Assembly: GCF_011378905.1 (NCBI RefSeq)
Contig: NZ_WTPY01000005.1
Coordinates: 124,001 to 188,000 of the forward strand
Direction of reading: 5' to 3'
Source: Paraglaciecola sp. 20A4
GTDB lineage: Bacteria > Pseudomonadota > Gammaproteobacteria > Enterobacterales > Alteromonadaceae
DNA length: 64,000 bases
The notes beneath the pieces were generated by a model. That model did not search any database. It was not told the origin of the DNA and was given only the letters and a program-made list of their open reading frames with translations. Of the stretch, positions 30,823 through 40,597 are shown one piece after another. Each line of letters starts with the position of its first letter. The first letter of the stretch is position 1. The position numbers and the translations under genes were made by a program.

Positions 30823-30869
30823 AAAAAAAACCATCCTCGACTACCTTTTCTATTTTAGGTAGGGGGATG
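30823..30869 (-). promoter_or_regulatory. S10 leader attenuator hairpin (L4-responsive type)
   Basis: In the leftward transcript CATCC (from 30869) and GGATG (to 30832) form an outer stem and CTACC/GGTAG an inner stem, followed by eight U (30823-30830). It ends 25 nt before the rpsJ start. The layout matches the terminator hairpin of the E. coli S10 leader where L4 stops transcription. L4 control here is inferred. Confidence 0.7.
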
Positions 30870-30967
30870 AATGAAAACTGCTAACCCAAAATTAGGGTCC
30901 TGTATTTAATGACATCATGCCGAAGCTTAAGTCAAAAACCATTGCCCTTCTGGACAAGTGGGCGCGA

Positions 30968-30995
30968 ATTATACCTGTATCGCTTACTTTTGCAA
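30968..30995 (-). promoter_or_regulatory. sigma-70 promoter of the S10 operon
   Basis: On the minus strand TTGCAA (30990-30995) and TATAAT (30968-30973) are separated by 16 bp. Transcription would start near 30961, giving a leader of about 160 nt. Confidence 0.75.
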
Positions 30996-31151
30996 CAGCA
31001 GTTTGTAAAATAATGGAGTTTAACTGCTTTCAACGTTGCCAAGCGCTAAGCCAAGGTTACCTTAGTTCAAGTAAAACGGTGTTATCCACAAATTCCCTCG
31101 GCTATAGTGAGGCTATAGCAAATAATAAAAACAACATAGAAGCTGCCCCCT

Positions 31152-33362
31152 ATGGAACAACAATCTGCTCTACAAGACCTTAAAAATCTGTTGGTAAATG
31201 CGCCATCTCTATTAAGTGTCTATGATACGCTGGAACCTATGTTGCTGAAATTATTTAAAGCGCAACGTATGAGTATTTTCCAGCGTAGGATGCAACACCA
31301 AGATTTAGTCGCTCGTTTTAAAACCGGTAACGAAGTACAGGAAATAAAAGTTCCTATTAGTCCTCACTCTATTGCCGGTTATGTAGCGCTTAGTCAAATT
31401 CCTCTCATTATAAATGATCCTTATAGCAGCGATGAATTATCGGCTATTCATCCTCGATTGAAATTTGCGGATAAGTTCGATAAACACTCTACTTTTAGAA
31501 CGCAAAATCTAATCTGTATACCGATCTTAAATGCAGGCGTCTTAATGGGCATTATGCAGATTATTAATAAGAATGACGGTGCTTTTCAATCGGCAGATTT
31601 AGCATTAGCCAATAAAGTTGCGCAAACCCTAGGCAATAAATTTCGCTATGAACTTGGCGGCACCAGTCAACCTTTTGATTATCTTGTTCATAGGAAAGTC
31701 ATCGATGAGCCGACTCTAAATAAATTTGTACAAGCAAATCCTGAGCACGAACTACTCGTGCAGCGCTTAATGACCGAAAAGCGTATCCCTGAGGACGAAA
31801 TGGGTATTGCCCTGTCAGTTCACTATCAAGTGCCCTATATAGGTTATAAACCCGACCGTTTCAGACTTTATCAAAGTAATAGCAAACTCAACCTTTCTTA
31901 TCTTAAGCGCAATTTTGTTGCAGTGGTGACGGATTCGACAGATCGACCCACCGTGCTCATGGCTCAACCGAGCAATGCGAGTCTGTTGATGGAAATCGAG
32001 AGCGCGTTAGGAATCGAAAGCTATGGAATATCAGTGGCACTGCCCAATACAATTTTGCAATACCTTGGGGAAGCGAATGGTGGGGGTGTAGGCCCTGGCG
32101 CAATGGACGAAATACTCGACGAAATCGGCACGAGTGGTCAGGAGGCAGATGAACAACTGGACGATATGTCTGATGATGCTCCCGCCGTCGTGCGTCTTGT
32201 TAGTCGAATCTTACATGATGCTAAACGGCTTGAAGCATCCGATATACATATAGATGCAGAAAAAAATGCGCCAACTCGTGTACGTATGCGAATCGACGGC
32301 GTATGCCGAGACATTACACAAGTTCCCGCTTCGCATCATAATGCGGTCATCGCGCGCATTAAAATCATGTCTAACCTTAATATTGCAGAAAAACGTTTGC
32401 CACAAGATGGAAAGTTGGCTTTCAAATTATCAGGTCAAGTAATAGAAGTCCGCGTAGCGACTATTCCGACGGTTGCAGGTGAAGGTGTCGTTATGCGTAT
32501 CCTTTCGACCGGCGGAGCATTACCTATGGGAAAAATGAATTTGTCTCCCGCAAATCAGCAAACCATTTTAAGGATGATTAAAAAGCCCCACGGGATCCTA
32601 TTAGTCGTTGGTCCTACAGGCTCAGGTAAAACAACGACCCTACATGCTGTTTTAGGTCACATTAACACCCCAGACAAAAAAATATGGACAGCAGAAGATC
32701 CTGTTGAAATCACTCAGCCTGGTTTACAGCAAGTTCAAGTAAGCCCGCGTATCGGCTTTACGTTTGCTAGCGCACTACGTGCTTTCTTGCGGGCAGACCC
32801 TGATATCATTCTAATTGGTGAAATGCGTGACAAAGAAACGGCTCATGCCGGCATAGAAGCATCATTAACAGGTCACTTGGTATTTTCAACTCTACACACC
32901 AACTCTGCACCAGAAACCATAACTCGTTTGCTCGACTTAGGTATAGACCCAGTTAATTTTACAGATGCGTGCATCGGCATTCTTGCTCAGCGACTTGTCC
33001 GCACCTTATGTCAGAATTGTAAAGAAGCCACACTGGCCACTGATACAGATATGGATTTTATTAAACGTCAATATGGCGCTGATTATCTACCTGAGCTTAA
33101 ACTCGTCTCCCCCCTGATGTTACACAAGCCAAAAGGCTGTGAGATTTGCGGTAATACAGGATATAAAGGTCGCACGGGTGTACACGAATTACTTAGCATG
33201 ACACCTGCTCTACGTTCACTGGTATATAAAACGGCTCCCGTGAGTCAACTAAAAACACAAGCAATGCACGATGGCATGCGCACCTTGATTCAAGACAGCA
33301 TTCTTAAAGTTATAAAAGGTGATACCGATATTGCACAAATTCAAATGCTTGCCAGTGTGTAA
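31152..33362 (+). CDS. GspE/PilB-type secretion ATPase with N-terminal GAF domain
   Basis: 736 aa. An N-terminal GAF domain (about 15-165, with VPISPHSIAGYVALSQIPLII and ICIPILNAGVLMGIMQIINK) precedes a GspE N-domain-like region and the ATPase core: Walker A GPTGSGKTTT (about 486-495), an Asp box, Walker B DIILIGEMRD, a His box, and a zinc tetracysteine (LCQNCK and CEICGNTG). It belongs to the type II secretion/type IV pilus ATPase family, but no gsp or pil genes are nearby. GAF fusion suggests control by a small ligand. The start ATG has a weak ribosome site. Confidence 0.88.
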   Translation: MEQQSALQDLKNLLVNAPSLLSVYDTLEPMLLKLFKAQRMSIFQRRMQHQDLVARFKTGNEVQEIKVPISPHSIAGYVALSQIPLIINDPYSSDELSAIHPRLKFADKFDKHSTFRTQNLICIPILNAGVLMGIMQIINKNDGAFQSADLALANKVAQTLGNKFRYELGGTSQPFDYLVHRKVIDEPTLNKFVQANPEHELLVQRLMTEKRIPEDEMGIALSVHYQVPYIGYKPDRFRLYQSNSKLNLSYLKRNFVAVVTDSTDRPTVLMAQPSNASLLMEIESALGIESYGISVALPNTILQYLGEANGGGVGPGAMDEILDEIGTSGQEADEQLDDMSDDAPAVVRLVSRILHDAKRLEASDIHIDAEKNAPTRVRMRIDGVCRDITQVPASHHNAVIARIKIMSNLNIAEKRLPQDGKLAFKLSGQVIEVRVATIPTVAGEGVVMRILSTGGALPMGKMNLSPANQQTILRMIKKPHGILLVVGPTGSGKTTTLHAVLGHINTPDKKIWTAEDPVEITQPGLQQVQVSPRIGFTFASALRAFLRADPDIILIGEMRDKETAHAGIEASLTGHLVFSTLHTNSAPETITRLLDLGIDPVNFTDACIGILAQRLVRTLCQNCKEATLATDTDMDFIKRQYGADYLPELKLVSPLMLHKPKGCEICGNTGYKGRTGVHELLSMTPALRSLVYKTAPVSQLKTQAMHDGMRTLIQDSILKVIKGDTDIAQIQMLASV

Positions 33363-33379
33363 GATAACTTAAACCACAG

Positions 33380-33397
33380 TGTGAACATAAGTTCACA
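33380..33397. promoter_or_regulatory. inverted repeat TGTGAAC-N4-GTTCACA
   Basis: Perfect 7-bp arms around ATAA, 18 bp after the GAF-GspE stop and 124 bp before the propeller-amidohydrolase start. There is no U run, so it looks more like an operator than a terminator. Confidence 0.45.
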
Positions 33398-33435
33398 TAA
33401 ATAGCATATTTGCTAAGCAGTCCTCAATGGGAAAA

Positions 33436-33465
33436 TTGGCCTTTAAAAGTGAACTTTTGTATATT
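33436..33465 (+). promoter_or_regulatory. promoter with palindrome in the spacer, before the propeller-amidohydrolase gene
   Basis: TTGGCC (33436-33441) and TATATT (33460-33465) are 18 bp apart. The spacer holds AAAAGTGAACTTTT (33445-33458), with 6-bp arms, where a repressor would block RNA polymerase. The core GTGAAC also occurs in the dyad at 33380. Confidence 0.5.
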
Positions 33466-33520
33466 CCTGCGATGCTTTGTTGGGTATGTTTTTATAATAA
33501 TAATCGATCAGGAAAATACT

Positions 33521-36500
33521 ATGTCTATAAATGTCGTTAGCTGGGCTTTACTCAGTGCAATGTTAACTTTCGGGGGCGAAGCACTCAGTCGCAGTAAAAT
33601 TCAAGAAAGTGAAGTTATCGTCGAACGGGAAGAAAATGACAACAAACCAGAATGGGATGTATTAAACCCACCTTTTGAACTACATGAAGTAAACATAGAT
33701 ACCGACGAAACTACTTGGTCTAGTCTTGACGTCTCGCCAGACGGCAAACAATTTGTATTTGACATGCTAGGTGATATTTACATCAGCGCTATCAATGGCG
33801 GTGATGCAAAATCGTTGACCCAAGACTTTGCTTGGAACATACACCCAACCTTTAGTCCTGACGGTAAAAAAATCGCTTTTATCTCTGACAGAGACGGCCT
33901 CTCGAATGTTTGGGTGATGAATCTAGATGGCAGCGGGATGGTGCAAGTCACAAAAGAGAAAAATAATTTAATTCATTCCCCTAAGTGGAGTCCTGACGGT
34001 CAATATATAGTGGCAAATAAAGGGATTATGTCTAGTCGAAGTATTCCCGCTGGCGAAATTTGGCTTTATCACCATTCAGGTGGTGATGGAATGGTCATTA
34101 AAAAACGAGTTAATGGCAATTCGGACCAAAAAAATATTGCTGATCCTGCTTTTTCTCCTGATGGAAAATATCTTTATTACACTCAAGATGTTTCTTCCGG
34201 TAGCACTTTTGATTACAACCGTGATCCCCTAAAAGGCATTTTTGCCATCACGCGCTACGATCTAACCACAGGTGAAGAAGAGCGCTATATCAGTGGCACC
34301 GGCGGTGCTGTTGTCCCGACGCCATCACCAGATGGCAAACACATTGCTTTTATTCGTCGAATAAAAGAAAAAACGGCTCTGTTTATTAAAAATATTCAAA
34401 CAGGAACTGAAACGCCTCTTTATTTTGAACTCGAACGAGACATGCAAGAAGGTTTTGGCTCCGAAGGATATTTTCCCTATTTTGACTGGACCCCTGATTC
34501 AAAGACAATCGTATTTTGGACGGCGGGTAAATTTCATCGTTTAGATGTGAAAACTCAAGCGCTTAGCAATATCCCTGTTCGAGTCCAATCTAAAGTGCGA
34601 TATGCCGATGCATTACGATTTGACGTTGATGTTGCCCCTGATACCTTTGATATTAAAATGACGCGTTGGGCACAAAAATCACCTGATGGTGAAAGCATCT
34701 TATTTCAAGCCTTAGGGAAGCTTTACATCAAAGACCTTGAAAGTGGTAGAACGAGACGCTTAACCAAACAAAATGATCATGATGAGTACTACCCGCGCTT
34801 TTCCCACGACGGTAAGCGAATCGTGTTTACCACTTGGAATGATCAAACGTTAGGAAGCGTGCGCACTGTATCAACGTCAGGTCGCTCTGAAAAGGTGATT
34901 ACGATTGCCCCAGGCCACTATATAGAGCCTAGCTTTTCCACTGACGATAATCTTATTACCTATAACAAAAAAACCGGTGGATATTTATTACCTCCCGATT
35001 ATTCAGTTGAACCAGGTATTTATATAGCGTCAGCTAAAGGTAAACAACATAAACGCGTGGCTAAAAGTGGCAGTGCTCCGCATTTCGCTGGTGACAATAG
35101 TCGAGTTTATATGACCCAGTCTGTGCCTGGCTCTGATTATCCTGAACAACAACTTGTCAGCGTCGATTTGAATGGCGAGGATAAGCGTGAACACTTATAT
35201 GGTGCGGACAAAATAGCAGAATATCGCCTGTCGCCAGACAAAAAATGGATTGCCTTCGTTTATCAATACAAAGCCTATGTGGCTCCGTTTACAGAAATTG
35301 GTAAGCGTCAGGACATTGGTCCTGCAAGCACAACGATTCCTATCAAGCAGCTATCTGACCGCGCCGGGGAATATCTAACGTGGCGCAGCGACAGTAAAGC
35401 ACTGAGCTGGTATCACGCAGCAACATACTATGAACGAGAATTGAAAGATGCTTTTGCTTTTGTTTCCCAAGCAACGGAAGAACTACCTGAGCCGGTTACT
35501 GACGGTATTTCGTTATCATTTAAACAAAAAACTGACAAGCCTTCAGGTTATAAAGCACTCGTTGGCGGAACAGTTGTCACCATGCGTGATGCTGATAACC
35601 AGCAGGAAGTGATTCAGGATGCTGTCGTTATCATCAAAGACAATAAAATTTTTGCCGTTGGGAAACAATCAGAAATTGAAATACCAAGCGGTGCACAAGA
35701 AATCGATACTCGCGGCAAGACAATACTGCCAGGCTTGATTGATGCACACGCTCACGGTGCACAAGGAAGTAATGAAATCATTCCCAATCAAAACTGGAAT
35801 ATGTACTCAGCACTGGCATTTGGAGTTACAACAATTCACGACCCCTCTAATGATACATCTGAAATATTTTCCGCAGCCGAATTACAAAAAGCAGGTAAGC
35901 GCATTGCACCGCGCACTTATTCAACAGGTACCATTATTTACGGTGCTGAAGCGTTAGGATATAAAGCAATTATCAACAGCTATGATGACGCGCTAACGCA
36001 CTTAACACGCCTTAAAGATGCGGGGGCTATTTCAGTAAAAAGTTATAACCAGCCGCGTCGCGATCAGCGTCAACAGATTTTGGCCGCAGCCCGTGAATTA
36101 AAACTAATGGTAGTGCCTGAAGGCGGTGGTAAGTATCAACAGAATATATCTATGTTAGTTGACGGCCACACAGGTTTAGAGCATTCATTACCCATTGCTA
36201 AGGGATATCAAGACCTAACCTCACTTTGGCAACAAACTGATTTTGGTTATACCCCAACCTTTGTCGTGTCTTATGGTGGTTTAATGGGTGAAGAATACTG
36301 GTACGATCGCACTGAAGTATGGAAGAACGAGCGTTTGTTACGTTACACCCCTAGCTTTTTATTAGATGAACGTTCTATTCGTCGGCCCACTGCACCGGAT
36401 AATCAATACAACCACGTATATGTAGCACAATATGCTAAAACACTCCGAGATAAGGGCGTTAGCGTTCATATAGGGGCCCATGGGCAACGAGAAGGACTAG

Positions 36501-36865
36501 CCGCTCATTGGGAACTGTGGTTAATGACCCAAGGGGGCTTTACCCCATGGGAAGCCTTGCGCGGAGGCACCATAGACGGTGCTACTCACTTAGGGATGGG
36601 TAAACAACTTGGCAGCATCGAAACAGGAAAGCTGGCCGACATGATGATAATAGACGGTGATGTTCTAACAGATATTCGTCGCAGCGAGTATGTAAGCTAC
36701 ACAGTGATCAACGGACGAGTATATGATGCAGCATCGATGAACGAAGTGGGCAGCAAAACTAAACGACCTGCTTTTTTCTTCGAAAATAACAACCATTTGT
36801 TTATGCCTCAAGCCACCCAAAGCAGTATTCAGCAAAAGGCCGAAAAACACCACTGGGTGCATTAA
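33521..36865 (+). CDS. TolB-like beta-propeller fused to amidohydrolase
   Basis: 1114 aa. A probable signal peptide (1-22) is followed by a propeller with repeated SPDGK-type PD40 motifs (LDVSPDGKQFVFD, PTFSPDGKKIAFIS, PTPSPDGKHIAFIR, AFSPDGKYLYYT) to about residue 650. A metal-dependent amidohydrolase domain then begins near 690, with DAHAHG (His743, His745), EHSLP and a late KLADMMIIDGD stretch. It is likely periplasmic. The substrate is unknown; related proteins are often called periplasmic component of Tol biopolymer transport by their propeller alone. AGGA at 33510 fixes the ATG at 33521. Confidence 0.85.
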   Translation: MSINVVSWALLSAMLTFGGEALSRSKIQESEVIVEREENDNKPEWDVLNPPFELHEVNIDTDETTWSSLDVSPDGKQFVFDMLGDIYISAINGGDAKSLTQDFAWNIHPTFSPDGKKIAFISDRDGLSNVWVMNLDGSGMVQVTKEKNNLIHSPKWSPDGQYIVANKGIMSSRSIPAGEIWLYHHSGGDGMVIKKRVNGNSDQKNIADPAFSPDGKYLYYTQDVSSGSTFDYNRDPLKGIFAITRYDLTTGEEERYISGTGGAVVPTPSPDGKHIAFIRRIKEKTALFIKNIQTGTETPLYFELERDMQEGFGSEGYFPYFDWTPDSKTIVFWTAGKFHRLDVKTQALSNIPVRVQSKVRYADALRFDVDVAPDTFDIKMTRWAQKSPDGESILFQALGKLYIKDLESGRTRRLTKQNDHDEYYPRFSHDGKRIVFTTWNDQTLGSVRTVSTSGRSEKVITIAPGHYIEPSFSTDDNLITYNKKTGGYLLPPDYSVEPGIYIASAKGKQHKRVAKSGSAPHFAGDNSRVYMTQSVPGSDYPEQQLVSVDLNGEDKREHLYGADKIAEYRLSPDKKWIAFVYQYKAYVAPFTEIGKRQDIGPASTTIPIKQLSDRAGEYLTWRSDSKALSWYHAATYYERELKDAFAFVSQATEELPEPVTDGISLSFKQKTDKPSGYKALVGGTVVTMRDADNQQEVIQDAVVIIKDNKIFAVGKQSEIEIPSGAQEIDTRGKTILPGLIDAHAHGAQGSNEIIPNQNWNMYSALAFGVTTIHDPSNDTSEIFSAAELQKAGKRIAPRTYSTGTIIYGAEALGYKAIINSYDDALTHLTRLKDAGAISVKSYNQPRRDQRQQILAAARELKLMVVPEGGGKYQQNISMLVDGHTGLEHSLPIAKGYQDLTSLWQQTDFGYTPTFVVSYGGLMGEEYWYDRTEVWKNERLLRYTPSFLLDERSIRRPTAPDNQYNHVYVAQYAKTLRDKGVSVHIGAHGQREGLAAHWELWLMTQGGFTPWEALRGGTIDGATHLGMGKQLGSIETGKLADMMIIDGDVLTDIRRSEYVSYTVINGRVYDAASMNEVGSKTKRPAFFFENNNHLFMPQATQSSIQQKAEKHHWVH

Positions 36866-36884
36866 TGCCTTACAAGTAACGAAT

Positions 36885-36917
36885 AAGGCAGCGGCATAAA
36901 TGTTCAGCCGCTGCTTT
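36885..36917 (+). terminator. intrinsic terminator of the propeller-amidohydrolase gene
   Basis: Arms GCAGCGGC (36888-36895) and GCCGCTGC (36907-36914) with an 11-nt loop, followed by TTT. It lies 20 bp after the stop codon. Confidence 0.7.
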
Positions 36918-37011
36918 CATCTTTGCCCTTTTGGGGCAATAAACACTAATTCTGGACGAAACGTATTAGTCTGGTAAGCTTAAAAAATATCTGACTGACT
37001 GAGCGAAACGT

Positions 37012-38034
37012 GTGTCTAACAACGATTTAGAGAATTCATTTAAAATTTTGAAACAAACTATTCCGCTGTTGCTCAAGCATAAGATCCCTCCAATCCCCCT
37101 AAATTATGCGCTTTGGTATACCTATGTAAGTAATGAATCAGCCACGCTCAACGAAACCTTAGATCAAGTGGTACAGCACAATTTACCGTTATCTTCAGCA
37201 AAAAAGAACGAGTTGTATCGCAAACATGTAGCCAACGATAAAGATGTTGACGTATGGGAATTAAGACAATCGATTGAAAGAATGATTGTCGAGTTATCTC
37301 AATCGGTTAAAGACACTCGCACTGAAACGCGCGCATTTAAAAGCACCATGGACACCTGCATGGATGACTTAGCTAAAGTCGAGCGTGAAGGGCTAAGTAT
37401 GGAAGAAGTGATGGAGCTGGTGCGCTCGTTAGTCACCCAGACTAAACAGATTCGCGGCACCACTCTCTCTTTTAATACCGCCTTAATGGATGCTGAGCGT
37501 GAAATTAGCCGGCTGAAAGATCAACTGGAAAAAAGTCAACAAGCCGCGCTATATGATGCCCTTACGGGATTGTGTAACAGGCGATATTTTGATGAAGAGC
37601 TAGCTGCTCAAGCCATGCGCCCAAACATGTGTTTAATTTTAGTGGACTTAGATAACTTTAAAGTGATTAACGATACCCATGGACATGTGATGGGCGACCT
37701 GGTTTTAAAAGCCAGCGCTAAAAAGCTTCAAGCGGCTTGTCGTAATGGCGCCCAAGCATTTCGCTTTGGTGGAGAAGAGTTCGCAATCATTGTACCTAAC
37801 TGTAAGTTTGATATGGCCCGTCAAATAGCGGAAACCATGCGCCGCTCGATTGAAAAAATAGGCGTAAGAGATAAACGTAGCGCCGAAGTACTTGAAGGTA
37901 TTAGTGCCTCTTTTGGTGTAGTAGAGATTCAAGAAGGCATGAATCCCCTCGCGCTTATTGAAGCCGCAGATAAACAATTATACGAAGCGAAATCCCTTGG
38001 ACGAAATCGCGTTATGCCGATGTCTAACCGTTAA
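37012..38034 (+). CDS. diguanylate cyclase (GGDEF)
   Basis: 340 aa, soluble. An N-terminal helical region (about 1-175, with long charged helices) precedes a GGDEF domain with intact GGEEF (253-257) in FRFGGEEFAI, and DLDNFKVINDTHGH. It should make c-di-GMP from GTP. The RxxD inhibitory site is absent: RNGA stands at that position, so product inhibition is probably weak. The start is a GTG at 37012. The N-terminal part resembles DGCs of the type with an all-helical regulatory domain; its ligand is unknown. Confidence 0.92.
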   Translation: MSNNDLENSFKILKQTIPLLLKHKIPPIPLNYALWYTYVSNESATLNETLDQVVQHNLPLSSAKKNELYRKHVANDKDVDVWELRQSIERMIVELSQSVKDTRTETRAFKSTMDTCMDDLAKVEREGLSMEEVMELVRSLVTQTKQIRGTTLSFNTALMDAEREISRLKDQLEKSQQAALYDALTGLCNRRYFDEELAAQAMRPNMCLILVDLDNFKVINDTHGHVMGDLVLKASAKKLQAACRNGAQAFRFGGEEFAIIVPNCKFDMARQIAETMRRSIEKIGVRDKRSAEVLEGISASFGVVEIQEGMNPLALIEAADKQLYEAKSLGRNRVMPMSNR

Positions 38035-38258
38035 GGGTTAGACGAATAAAGGCATAACAAGGGGAGTATTTAAGCAAATCGTCGACACTCTTAATGCGAG
38101 AATAATGCGAGAACACGACTTGGCTATTAAATAAACAAAACACCGCTTTATTCGGCGTGTTAAACCATGTAAAATCCGCGAGTTCTTTTTAATGGTCGCA
38201 CTAAATCCTTAATAATCCCGTCAAAAAGTGTGAATATTTAGGTTAATCTAAAAGAAAA

Positions 38259-38288
38259 TCGATATCCTGCGGAAATATCTTGTATAAT
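38259..38288 (+). promoter_or_regulatory. candidate promoter of the EF-G2 gene
   Basis: A perfect -10 TATAAT lies at 38283-38288. A weak -35 TCGATA at 38259-38264 is 18 bp upstream. The start codon is 36 bp after the -10 box. Confidence 0.45.
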
Positions 38289-38323
38289 CCCGCGCAATTT
38301 TTACTCAGACTGAAGTTGAAGCA

Positions 38324-40411
38324 ATGAAAGACTTATCACTTTACAGAAACATCGGTATTTTCGCCCACGTTGATGCGGGTAAAACTACCACGACAGAACG
38401 AATTTTGAAGCTTACCGGTCAAATCCACAAAACCGGTGAAGTACATGACGGCGAATCGACTACAGATTTCATGGAGCAAGAAGCTGAGCGCGGTATTACT
38501 ATCCAATCAGCAGCAGTAAGCTGTTTTTGGAAAGATCACCGTTTTAACGTTATCGATACTCCTGGGCACGTTGACTTCACCGTTGAAGTTTACCGTTCGC
38601 TTAAAGTACTCGATGGCGGCATCGGTGTATTCTGTGGCTCTGGTGGGGTTGAACCTCAATCAGAAACTAACTGGCGTTATGCGAATGACTCAGAAGTAGC
38701 GCGTATTATCTTCGTAAACAAATTAGACCGTATGGGTGCTGATTTCTACCGCGTTGTAGCACAAACCAAAAAAGTACTTGGTGCTAACCCATTAATCATG
38801 GTTTTACCTATTGGTATAGAAGATGATTTTATTGGTGTAGTTGATCTACTTACTCGTAAAGCCTACGTGTGGGATGACACTGGTCTTCCTGAAAACTACG
38901 AAATCACCGATGTTCCTGCTGACATGGTTGATAAAGTAGAAGAATACCGTGAAATGCTAATCGAGACTGCTGTTGAGCAAGACGATGACCTAATGATGGC
39001 TTATATGGACGGCGAAGAGCCTTCTATAGACGACATCAAACGTTGTATCCGTAAAGGTACGCGTACTATGGATATATTCCCTACTTACTGTGGTTCTGCT
39101 TTTAAAAATAAAGGTATGCAATTAATCCTTGATGCCGTAATTGACTATTTACCTTGTCCTACAGATGTTGATCCTCAACCTCTAACAGATGAAGAAGGTG
39201 AACCAACTGGTAAATTTGCAATTGTTGATGCAAAAGAAACCTTTAAAGCATTAGCCTTTAAAATCACCGATGACCGTTTTGGTTCTCTTACTTTCGTACG
39301 TATCTACTCAGGTACGCTTAAGAAAGGCGACACCATACTTAATGCTGCTACAGGTAAAACTGAGCGTGTTGGCCGTATGTGTGAAATGCAAGCAGATGAC
39401 CGTAACGAGCTTACCTCAGCGCAAGCGGGTGATATCATTGCGATCGTTGGCATGAAAACTAACGTGCAAACAGGTCACACTTTGTGTGATCCAAAAGATC
39501 CAATCATTCTAGAAGCGATGGTATTCCCTGAGCCAGTCATCTCTATCTCTGTTACACCAAAAGATAAAGGTTCAACTGAGAAAATGGGTATCGCTATCGG
39601 TAAGATGGTTGCAGAAGATCCTACTTTCCGTGTTGAGACTGACCAAGATTCTGGTGAAACAATCCTATCTGGTATGGGTGAGCTTCACTTGGACATCAAA
39701 GTAGACATTCTTAAGCGTAGTTACGGTGTTGACTTGGTTGTTGGTGAGCCTCAAGTTGCTTATCGCGAAACGATTACCCAGGAAGTTGATGATTCTTATA
39801 CCCATAAGAAACAATCTGGTGGTTCTGGTCAATACGGTAAAATCGATTACCGTATCAAGCCTGGTGAACCTAACACGGGTTTCACTTTCAAATCAGTGGT
39901 TGTGGGCGGTAACGTTCCTAAAGAATTCTTCCCTGCCATTGAAAAAGGCTTCAATAGCATGATGGGCACAGGTGTTCTAGCTGGCTTCCCAGTATTAGAC
40001 GTCGAAGTTGAGCTTTATGACGGTGGATTCCACGCAGTGGATTCATCAGCGATTGCATTTGAAATCGCTGCTAAAGGTGCATTCCGTCAATCAATCCCTA
40101 AGGCTGGTCCTCAGTTGATTGAACCAATCATGAAAGTTGACGTGTTTACGCCAGACGACCATGTTGGTGATGTTATCGGTGACTTAAACCGTCGTCGTGG
40201 CATGATCAAAGATCAAGAAGCCGGCGTGACTGGTGTTCGAGTTAAAGCTGATATCCCTCTTTCAGAAATGTTTGGTTATATCGGTTCACTACGTACTATG
40301 ACATCAGGTCGTGGTCAGTTCTCTATGGAGTTCTCACACTACTCACCATGTCCTAGCAATGTAGCTGAAAAAGTAATTGCTGATGCTAAAGAGCGTAACG
40401 CTAAGAAGTAA
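38324..40411 (+). CDS. fusA2: elongation factor G 2 (EF-G2)
   Basis: Translational GTPase, 695 aa, with G1 [12 protein letters not shown]3 DTPGHVDF and G4 NKLD. The start [30 protein letters not shown]-like region with [12 protein letters not shown] matches the second EF-G of Vibrio, Shewanella and relatives rather than the str-operon EF-G. It stands alone with its own promoter and terminator. EF-G2 proteins have been described as able to translocate or recycle to differing degrees; the division of labour here is unknown. Confidence 0.93.
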   Translation: MKDLSLYRNIGIFAHVDAGKTTTTERILKLTGQIHKTGEVHDGESTTDFMEQEAERGITIQSAAVSCFWKDHRFNVIDTPGHVDFTVEVYRSLKVLDGGIGVFCGSGGVEPQSETNWRYANDSEVARIIFVNKLDRMGADFYRVVAQTKKVLGANPLIMVLPIGIEDDFIGVVDLLTRKAYVWDDTGLPENYEITDVPADMVDKVEEYREMLIETAVEQDDDLMMAYMDGEEPSIDDIKRCIRKGTRTMDIFPTYCGSAFKNKGMQLILDAVIDYLPCPTDVDPQPLTDEEGEPTGKFAIVDAKETFKALAFKITDDRFGSLTFVRIYSGTLKKGDTILNAATGKTERVGRMCEMQADDRNELTSAQAGDIIAIVGMKTNVQTGHTLCDPKDPIILEAMVFPEPVISISVTPKDKGSTEKMGIAIGKMVAEDPTFRVETDQDSGETILSGMGELHLDIKVDILKRSYGVDLVVGEPQVAYRETITQEVDDSYTHKKQSGGSGQYGKIDYRIKPGEPNTGFTFKSVVVGGNVPKEFFPAIEKGFNSMMGTGVLAGFPVLDVEVELYDGGFHAVDSSAIAFEIAAKGAFRQSIPKAGPQLIEPIMKVDVFTPDDHVGDVIGDLNRRRGMIKDQEAGVTGVRVKADIPLSEMFGYIGSLRTMTSGRGQFSMEFSHYSPCPSNVAEKVIADAKERNAKK

Positions 40412-40432
40412 TCGTTAATTATAGCTAGTTTT

Positions 40433-40468
40433 AAAAGCCCCGTTTGTGTATGCAAGTGGGGCTTTTTT
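40433..40468 (+). terminator. intrinsic terminator of fusA2
   Basis: AAAAGCCCC (40433-40441) pairs with GGGGCTTTT (from 40458), followed by more T. It lies 22 bp after the stop. Confidence 0.85.
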
Positions 40469-40597
40469 GTATCTATGAATTAATCATTTTGTTGGCAAAA
40501 TTTGCATAATGAGCTCTTTTAGGGCAATTTTTATCCTTGAAGCAATTTATTAGTGACGCCCTAGAATGCGTCACGAAACTTAGGCAAGGATTACACG

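Noticed and set aside
30917-31183. Rightward frame between rpsJ and the GAF-GspE gene
   Set aside because: It covers the S10 promoter and leader and has no family features.
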